From: Parelaphostrongylus tenuis
Taxonomy: Eukaryota > Nematoda > Chromadorea > Rhabditida > Metastrongylidae
Direction of reading: 5' to 3'
Length of the DNA: 64,000 nucleotides
Assembly (NCBI GenBank): GCA_019055375.1
Contig: JAHQIW010007148.1
Location: forward strand, 1 to 64,000
Part shown: piece after piece, positions 55,675 to 64,000 of the stretch
How positions within the stretch are numbered: position 1 is the first letter of the stretch
Layout: every line of letters begins with the position of its first letter
Translations under genes and position numbers: made by a program
Notes under the pieces: generated by a model
Told to the model about the DNA's origin: nothing
What the model saw: the letters and a program-made list of their open reading frames with translations, nothing else
The model's database searches: none

Positions 55675-56265
55675 TAGCTTAGTAGTTAGTGATGTCCTAC
55701 AGTACATACATGGCCATTGGTTCAATCCCCGGTGTAAGCTCTCCATCCTTCCGGAAAAGCGAATTGGTACCAGACCTATTTTAGAGTGGAAATTCATCTC
55801 ATCGGCTGTTCTTCAAAGCTCGCTATGAACATTTAATATAGTCTGCAAGAATGTTTAGAGCCTTACCGAACCATATGTATGTTTCGAAGGTGTCGCGCTC
55901 TTCATCGGTGGCCTACGCCTTACACTGAACCCCACTTCATAAAAGGGATATGGAGGCGTTGTTTATGGTAATTGCACACGATATTGTGTTCTCATTCTCA
56001 CATTCTTCTCACATTGTGAACATTCTCATAGACTATATCAAATATAATTCTGTGTGGGGCGTGGGCCACTCATGAAGAGGGCAACACCTCCAAAACGTAC
56101 GTATGGCTCTGACGTAACAACCTCGATAGAGCTCTGAACATTGTTACAGACTGTCCGAGAGTAATAAAACTGAGTTTGTGTTTCAATAAGCCGCTGCAAG
56201 CCATTGCTTAGGCCACATATGCACTCACCCACGATGCCGCGAATAGAGCCGAATCTATTGCTCAT
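55675..56265 (+). repeat. SINE-A copy split by a fold-back
   Basis: The head (TAGTAGTTAGTGATGTCC, TTGGTTCAATCCCCGG, TTGGTACCAGACC) lies at 55675-55830. The later body (CGCTGCAAGCCATTGCTTAG, GCCACATATGCACTCACCCA) lies at about 56190-56235. The interruption is described separately. Confidence 0.5.
55840..56165. mobile_element. Fold-back element inside a SINE-A copy
   Basis: The left arm (AGTCTGCAAGAATGTTTAGA, ATGTATGTTTCGAAGGTGT, CGCTCTTCATCGGTGGCC) is inverted in the right arm (GGGCCACTCATGAAGAGGGC, AACACCTCCAAAACGTACGT, CTGAACATTGTTACAGACTG). The arms are about 100 bp. Confidence 0.65.
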
Positions 56266-59200
56266 CCTTCAAGTAGCTACCAACAGTGAACGCTTTGTAG
56301 TTTACACCACATCAAAGGTCTCCTTTCTTGTCCGGGCCCCGTTCGCAAATAAGACAACTTTGACAAGATCCCCGTTTCTGATGTGATTTTTGTCTTAGCT
56401 CTTAGCAAATTCTCACCATCATTCCGCTGTGAGCGGCTTAAAAGCCGTTCCGAACTGCTGGTTGCGCCCTAAAGCGGATAGCGCTTGAGAATCACAGACG
56501 GCTGCTGCCTTGTGAAAAAATCTAAAAACTTTGCTAAAACAACCATAAACTAACATATTTTGTATTATGCTGTGAGGAGCAATGAACACCCATTGTTTTC
56601 TTGTATTCTGGCGTACTTTCTACAGATATAGATAATAAAGCATGGAACTTCACTTAAGAGATTTATGACTGAGTCCATCATTTGATCTTTAGTTTTCCGG
56701 AAATTTGAATTCATCACCAGTTCTCACGTAATCAATGCTTTTAATTCAAAACAGCATCAATTATCTCACGATCCTTATATTGCCTTTTTCAAATAATTGA
56801 AAACGACTCCATCGCGTTTTTGATCAGTGAACTTCAGACTAATCTTTGCTGCACTCGGATTATATCGAACGTAAACACATTCTGAAGTATTTCCTAATTT
56901 GTTCTAGTAAAATTTCTTGAAATTCTGAAAACTAATGTCCTATTTTTATCTTCAACCAAAAAAGTGGGCAAAGGTTGTTGCTAAAGATTGAGTGATTAAA
57001 ATACGACCTCACTTTATGGTGGAGAGCGAGCATGGCATTGATACTCACAAGTACAGTTGGCAGCACTTTATAGGCACGCTGCTGTTAGAGAAATCTGACT
57101 TAAGACGTCGAATCTCCTTAAGCAAAGTTCACTTGCCGCCGGCATGATTTGTGTAGACTGACAAAGCTATTCATGTACTCAACTGAAGCCTAAGCTCCTA
57201 GCTTTCTGACACGCTTTCAGGCCACAGTTTGTATCGAAGGACTTCTTTTTATAATAATATTGATAAAGAACGCTTGCCACATAAACTTCTAAATATTAAC
57301 TCATATGAGTATAACAGATGAGGAACAATTTTGAATTTGGAACTCCTGTAACCTTTGTATTTTTGGAACAGTTTTTTCCATTAATCCCGTGTGATCGTAG
57401 CCTTCTACCACTTGAGGTTAGACAATGATTCCAGCATATGACTATTCTGTGAACAATGAAGAGGTTTTATTATGGTCTGTCGTTTCTCAGCTTATTCATT
57501 GAGAAAAACTAAGCGTAGCGCTAGCTTTGGTTCTCTTCACCGAAAACGAGATTTCTATCTTGAGTTGGTGATAAGATAAATAACAAAGACGTAAAGTAAT
57601 GATCACATCAACACGATTGTTTTCAAGCCACATAAAGTCACATGCCATTGAGCTCCTAAAATTCTCACAATAACTTCTTCCTCTATTGCCAAACCTTTTC
57701 TACCCCTTACCTGAGAGACATGTCGTTATATCATTGATGTCGTCGTCGTCGTCGTCGTCACATTCCTATGGGGATTTCTAATTGCGTTAAACAACACGCC
57801 ACCATGTGAGTCCTCTTTCTCAAAATTTCTCGGAAACGAAAATTGTACAATCCAATTAATTCGTCCGCAAAGTAGCAAGAACTTGATGAAAAAACAGCAG
57901 TTACAAACTGAAGGAAACAAGGACCGTCGTTCTTACCAACTATGTTTTATCGTCCACAGCGCATGATTACGGATCGACTCAGGCACACCTGAATTATTGT
58001 TGATCACTCCAAGAGAGTGGCTGAGATATTTTTGTGATTGACTTTTGGTCACATGTTCATTAGGATGTTGTCTGTTGAATGACCTCTACATTTCTGAATA
58101 AACAGAGAATTTCTTCGCTACTAATTGTAGATACTCAGATCTCCCCAGAGATCAGATCAAAGTAAATAGAAGCAGTGGTGTTTTCGTGAATCGGAGAGAA
58201 CTTACACGATTACGGTAGCGCATTCATTCAAAGTATAGTGCAAATCAGTGAATACTGTAGAAGCTTATTCTAAAATCAACAATGATTGCTACCAAGTTGC
58301 TGTTATTCAAATGTTTACAATTTCTTGCATCTAGTTTAGTGTTTTCACAGGGTCTTTTATGTATTAAGACCAGTCATGGTTCGAAACTGTGCGGTGATTC
58401 AAATTTGCAGAAATTTTAAATTGAAAATTCAAAACTTTGACGAGTTCTCCATCATGGAGCCGCGATTTATGGAATGTATAGAAATTTCAAGGAATTAAAC
58501 TTCCGATAGTGGTAAATTTTTTGGAGGGATTCATACAGTTTGAGCTAGCATCATTGAATGAAGTATCTTGTGGATCGTAAGAGTGGAAAAGCAGCGTTTT
58601 CTCGTTTTTCGGCTTTTCTTCCCCACCACAATGCGCGAGGTGATGAAGCTTCAATCTAACTTTACAGTATTCGTATAGATTTCTGCACCGGTGCTGTTAA
58701 ATTGGCGCTTTCGGAACGGGTGTATAATCTTTCACACACGCGATTTTTGAACTCGGCTCCTTAAAGTATTTGTATGAAGCTTGTCGAGCGCTCTATGGAC
58801 TCGTTTCCCAATTAACGAGCTGAAACCGACGACCATAAGATATTAGTTCCCCGGTCCAACTCATTACTGACTATTACATTAATACTAACTTCAGTGTGAG
58901 GACCACCACCACTGTGATTAGTTTGTCCCTATAGGTTAAAGTGTTTATTGTTTTTTTTTGTAAGAAGAGTTGCATGTATCTACTTTCTCTCCATTAGCGT
59001 CGCTTCTACCAGCTCTTTTCCGTAGTCGTACTCCCCTAAAAAACATATTGAAAATATCGCTTATATTTTTTGAAAACTTTATAAAGGATAACTGAGCACG
59101 ATTTCTGACTGAATGAAATTTTGTTGTTCATTTTCATCCAATGATTAATTGGTTGGCTTATTGAACTTTACGACATAGTCCTGCTGATATGTAGTTAGTC

Positions 59201-59384
59201 AATTTTACACAGTAAAATCATTCTAATAGAATCGGAGATGTCTCGAAACAAGGGCGAATGTTGTGGCGAATAGTAGTGAGGAATTTAAATAGACTTCACA
59301 CTTAATGGAAGTTTGATTCCTTTGAGCAGATTCGTCACCAGAGTTATTTCTCAGAAGTAGTAAGGCAGATTCTTTTTTATTTAA
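56266..59384. other. Intergenic sequence without supported genes
   Basis: I see no coding pattern, RNA gene or repeat of this window's families here. The one exception is a (GTC)n tract at 57738-57760. Confidence 0.5.
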
Positions 59385-59795
59385 GCTCTTTTAGCGGTAG
59401 TATGATGCTATGGATATACCCAATGACGCAGAGTGATGTGCAAACTTTTGCGTCAAGCGAGACTTAAACCCATATTTCACCTTATCCAACGGCGCGCACT
59501 CTAACCCGTTGCACTACGGGCTACTGTTTCGCCTCCACTCGTTCTATGCTACAGCACATTCTATCTCTCAGCAATCAACCGTGAACGGTTTGACTTAGGT
59601 AACCAATATCTGTCACCGTGGCTGGGATCAATGTCGATTCCGACTACTAGGCCAAACCGTTGACGGTCGGTTGCTGACAAATAGATGCGTTGTAATGTGG
59701 AGGAAGTAGTGGCGAAGCCCGTAGTGCAAGGGTTGGAGTCCAAGCTCTCGGATAGGATAAAGTACGGATTCTAATCTCGCCGATGCAAAAATAGT
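59385..59795. repeat. SINE-B pair forming a large fold-back
   Basis: A minus-strand SINE-B head (on the plus strand ACTCTAACCCGTTGCACTAC) faces a plus-strand one (GTAGTGCAAGGGTTGGAGT). Further inverted pairs are AGCAATCAACCGTGAACGGT and CCGTTGACGGTCGGTTGCT. The centre is ACCGTGGCTGGGATCAATG. Confidence 0.6.
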
Positions 59796-60039
59796 AAAAA
59801 TTCATAATACAACATACAACAACAAATTTATATGCATTTTTGTAAAAGAGGTGTTGGAGTTCCGTAACAACTCTTTGGGCATGAGACCTCTTTTGGTTGT
59901 CTCTCAGATTTTAAAGAGTTATGCGAGAGCTTGAATCTCGGCGATTTGAATACCTTATTTGGTTCTTAAAAAGCCCTTCTAGTGCGTTGTAGTAGCCAAA
60001 CAAAGATGACGTCGCACCTTCGACGCGTACTTTGTTCAG

Positions 60040-61010
60040 CCAGGGCTCGTGGATTGTTTTTCAAGAGAGTTTTAGTAGTTGCTCAACAGCTCAAGAAACA
60101 ATGATTATGAAACTGGGTCTGCTTTTTGGAAAGGTCTTCGCAAAGTGTATAAAACACCACATTTCGCGCTCGGAGATGTACGCACTAAAAGCAGGTGATG
60201 GTATAGAGGAAATCATGCAGTATCAGAATATCAAAAATATTTAAATTTTTGGTTCTTTCTCATTAGAAGGGAACAAATGAAAACCGATTTCATTCCCTGA
60301 AGATAAGCTTTCCATAGAAGTGTTAGTAGCCATTCGAAAACTAAGACTTCAAGTTACAAACCCCGCGTCATCGGTTTGCGAAACGGACTTCTTTGACGTT
60401 GCTACAGGAGGATATGTTTTGGCTTCAGACACGCACGTTTCTGCTGGACAAAGCTCTTTCCTTGGACTGTTAGTAATCTTTCGACAGCGTAACCGAATTT
60501 GATTCCAATGATGTGTTTATGTCCTGAAAAGACCGTTTCTTTGAAACGCAGTAGGTAAACAAAGTTGAGTCTCATCTGCGACGAATGGCCGCATCGGCGA
60601 ACTCACGTGCGGCTGGCTGGCAGCCACGTTCGATGACGCGATGACCATCTATTTTTCGGGCATAGTCACGCGTAGAGAAGTATCGCGTCAGCAGTTCACG
60701 TGAGTCGCCCTATGCACACATACGTGAGTTGGCCAAAGAGGACATTGATCGCAGATGGGAATCCGACTAATTTTACCTGCTGCGCTTCAGAGAAGCAGTC
60801 TTTTCAGGATATAAGTATAGCTCTGGAATCAGATTTGATTGCGCTCTCAAATAATTTCCAACAATTCAGAGAAAGAGCTCTCTGGCGAGAAATATAGCGT
60901 GTCTGAGACATAACTTTGTGTGGAGATATGAACACAAAGCCTTATAAAAAGGTATTCTGAAAATCCGGCAACGTGGGACTGTAGGCTCAGGTTTCAGTTT
61001 TGAATGGCTA
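60040..61010. repeat. Dispersed repeat R3, rearranged copy
   Basis: R3 words include CATAGAAGTGTTAGTAGCCA, TGTATAAAACACCACATTTC and GGTATAGAGGAAATCATGCA. The remaining sequence is diverged. Confidence 0.4.
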
Positions 61011-61549
61011 GACGCGACTATGGTGGGTTTTTCATTTGTTTCGAATAAACAGAAAAACCAAATTTCTTCTAAAAGAGGGGAAAAATTAAACCGTTGAAAT
61101 CGCGCAGCTGGAATAGCGCTACGCGCAAATCAACTTCACAGTGGAACGGGACCGATTTTCGTTATTCACTTAGAAAATTTTTCATTGCCTCCAAAAAATT
61201 TGTAGGGTGCTCATATTAGATTTGTAGAAAAAACTTTGTTCTATCGTTCCAATAAATACTAGCTTTTAGTTCATTTTATACAAAATAAACCAGCAGTAAA
61301 CTTCAAGCGACAGTGTAGCGTTTGAAAGTGAAGCGCAATCTTCTCTATACTCTCACAGAGCTCTATGAAGATTTTAACAAAAATCAAGTTCAATTCAAAA
61401 TATCCTAGATTTATTCTATTAAATGACTATTGTGTGTTTAATGAATTCGTCCACAAATTCTCACCGAGCAAAAAATTCGCGTTGTGCATAAAACGCAATA
61501 TTATTTTTGCTGCTACAACCTACTATAAAATTTTGGTATTTATATCTTA

Positions 61550-62650
61550 GACGGCGACAAATGGAAAACAGATTGCTTATGCTGGACAAAACTTTCCATA
61601 GAGTGTTAGTAATCATTCAAAAGCGTGATTCTCGGGCTAGAGACGTGCGTAGCCGGTTTTTTGAAAAACCTTTCTGTAACACTGTGGCATCTAAGATGAA
61701 ATTGTGTTCCAGATCCTCCGCACACCTTCATTTGTACCGCGCGTATGGGAGCACGTTAAGCATTTGAATGTGTAGAGGAAATCTAGTAGTATTCTACTTT
61801 GAAGTGTTTGAACTTTGAAAGCACTCGATTGTGTAGAGGAATTCTAGTAGTCGTAAGTCAGTCATTTTAGACGGAGTTTCTCTAAAGTGGAGTAAATCTT
61901 TCTGATCAAATAAGAAGCGCACCCCACATGTCTAACCGCTACGCCATCGATCGACCGCTCTACCCCCTAGCCCGTGGATTAGCCGGTAGACAAGCGCACC
62001 ATATATGTAAAATTTGATCAACTTTTCCTGCTTACACTATAGTGAGACAATCTTTCCAGAAAAATGAGCACGGCTTTTGGAATAATTGAAACTTAGGCTA
62101 TCGAATAATTTTCTAATCGTCTAGAGGAAAGAGCTCTGTCCCGCGATGTGTAAGACACAAATGTTACTCTTTCTTCTACAGCACTACCAAAAGCGCTTTT
62201 CTAAAAAGCAGACACATTTTTGAGTCCTTCGAGACTTGTGCTATCGAAAGGGCACTAGCACACTAAGGAACGAGTTTTGTCCAGCGAAGTACTGCGAGAT
62301 GCGAATAAACGCGCGGTCATGTGAAAAATAATTTTATTTCGGATTTTACAACCTTATAAAAGGGCGTTTGGAAAAACTTGCCACGCACGGCTTTAATCAG
62401 AGATTTGTGCTTTCGAATTATTACTAACAATCTTATGAAAGTTCTTGTAAAGCAAAATGAATTATTTTTTCATTTGTCGCCGTCTAGCATATAAGTCTCA
62501 GATTTTTTTTTTGAAAATCAATTACATTATGGAAATCGCCGTCTTCCAAGCTATCGAATAATCACCAAAAGTCTGTTGAAAATCTCTTTGAAGCAAGAAG
62601 TCCAAGTAAGAACGAGTGCATTCAAATCAATGAATGCCGTGCGCAACGAG
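61550..62650. repeat. Dispersed repeat R3, copy 4
   Basis: Its order matches the other copies: CCATAGAGTGTTAGTAATCA, GTGTAGAGGAAATCTAGTAG, GGAGTTTCTCTAAAGTGGAG, TCTTTCCAGAAAAATGAGCA and CTTGCCACGCACGGCTTTAA. It has no recognisable coding capacity. Confidence 0.5.
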
Positions 62651-63549
62651 CTAATATGTGAGCAATTTACGACGTTCTACCATAATAATCAAAATCTGAT
62701 TTTTCTTTTGCAATCGGATTGAATTACTATTGATTTTATGTTGTCATTCTTAGTGAAGTCCTCAGGAAAAGGACGGTTAGTAAAATCATGTGCTGAAAGT
62801 AACTATACTACTAATAAGTCCAATTTTAAACGTAAATGTTTCCCTTAACGATAGAGAAAAAACTTAATGAAGAATCTCGAGCACTTTGTTTCGCACAGTT
62901 CAGCTTTGGTAATTATCGTCATGAATGCGAAACAGTCCGATGGTGAGGTCTGAGTTCTGAAATGGGCCCAAAACCATCACCTTTGTGTTCTTGACGCATG
63001 TAAACTCCTGAAGAGACAATTCCATAATTGAAATCAAACTCCCAGCATGAACAGTCTGATTCTGTATCTCTAATATTTTTTGTGATGCTTAAGTTTGAAA
63101 AGTGACAATATGATGGTCTAAGTCCTACATGCCATCGGGTAGACCATGAAAAGGTACATTTAATATCGTCGCCGTTTTCTGAGTTCAGTGCTCCGAGAAC
63201 AGATCTCCTTTCCGTTCTAAGTCTTTGAGTCATTAGAACTAAGTTAATAGTTTACGTTCAGTAAAAAGGCCAGTCATTGCTGCCTCAATGATTCATTTAC
63301 TGAGATATCTGCTTAAGAAAACTGTTTTCGAATGCATTTGCCAGAAGTGAACATACTCTTCTTTCCCCTAGCATTCCACACTGAATTTGATAACTCATCC
63401 TGAAGCTCACTTATTTCCAGATGGTACCAGTTCAACTGATGGCTTCTCTTTCTACTCAAAGGAAAATTCGATATTCGTCTTTTCTTCGACTTCAAATTTG
63501 CTAGCTAATCATATCTTCTTTTTTGTTGAACAAAGCAGCTCCACGAAGT
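62651..63549. other. Intergenic sequence, no supported gene
   Basis: The minus strand has open stretches (62919-63233 and 63313-63495), but I recognise no domain in them and they are separated by stops. Confidence 0.4.
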
Positions 63550-63860
63550 TGTAATAAATTAATTAATTCGACCAACGTTTCGACGCGCTTCGTCTTCTTC
63601 AAAGCCGATTGCTCCGAGTCGATGCTCCACACGTTCTTGATACTATCATTTGACGGTCATTCTCATCAACAAGCGCTTTTGTGTAAAAAGGAAATCTGTC
63701 AAGTGAAGTTTTTATTTGAGCGGTGTCCCTCCATAAAGATCCGACTCGAACGACAGCGAAGGTAGGAACTACAGTGAGGACGATCGACTGGGGATCACCG
63801 GCTCGGATCAATCAGCCTTGAAGATGACGAAACTCGTTGGAACGTTAACAAAATAAATTG
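63550..63860. mobile_element. TIR element with TTCGTCTTCTTCA-type arms
   Basis: The left arm (CCAACGTTTCGACGCGCTTC, GTCTTCTTCAAAGCCGATTG) is inverted in the right arm (AATCAGCCTTGAAGATGACG, AAACTCGTTGGAACGTT). Its design resembles the GAAACG family but the sequence differs. Confidence 0.6.
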
Positions 63861-64000
63861 GTTTTATAACGACTTTGTAAAAGTGGCTCAATCAACATAG
63901 AAGATTCTATACATAAGTGTCTGCTAACGTTTCATCAATTTGCCAACTAGAAGCTTGAAACTGAGATCTATCAATGACTCAAGCAGCTATAGACTAGAAT

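Noticed and set aside
62919..63495. Minus-strand open frames of 104 and 60 codons
   Set aside because: No recognisable domain; they are interrupted by stops and lie next to repeats.

Overview
The window looks like nuclear DNA of a parasitic nematode, most likely a clade V strongylid of the hookworm type. The evidence is AT-rich sequence, GT-AG introns with the nematode acceptor form TTTNCAG, mariner and RTE transposon relics, tRNA-derived SINEs, and one very large gene whose closest recognisable relatives are the Fat-like cadherins (CDH-4 of C. elegans). The genus is an inference. There are no bacterial-type operons, CRISPR arrays or rRNA genes.

Positions 3246-52018, all on the + strand, hold the 3' three quarters of this single gene. 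I could trace about 69 exons (roughly 10.4 kb of coding sequence, about 3,480 codons). The 5' end lies upstream of the window. In order, the exons encode the end of one cadherin repeat, about 24 more cadherin repeats (3246-41347), a conserved post-cadherin segment (42442-43154), an EGF domain with a laminin-G domain (43257-46171), further EGF domains (46394-47523), a juxtamembrane stalk with a furin-like RRSR site, one transmembrane helix (48460-49000), and a proline-rich cytoplasmic tail ending at a TGA at 52016-52018.

The reading frame is broken at about a dozen places by single bases. In 11 of 12 cases removing one base restores a typical cadherin, laminin-G or cytoplasmic sequence; in one case a base is missing. 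No in-frame nonsense substitutions were seen. I read this as insertion-biased consensus error in a long-read assembly rather than a dead gene. These sites will make gene predictors fragment the locus.

Introns and the 3' flank are crowded with mobile DNA: a tRNA-derived SINE family (about 280 bp, three copies with exact 8-14 bp target-site duplications), several fold-back/MITE families (one nested inside a SINE), two mariner transposase relics with a related MITE, an RTE reverse-transcriptase relic, and an unclassified dispersed repeat (R3). Positions 1-3245 are probably the preceding intron. Positions 52641-64000 hold no gene I can support.

I did not find a new molecular system. The points most worth following are the indel pattern, a GC-AG intron, a stop-free 60-bp intron, cadherin linkers lacking calcium ligands, the furin-like site, and fold-backs with tRNA-type B boxes in both arms.
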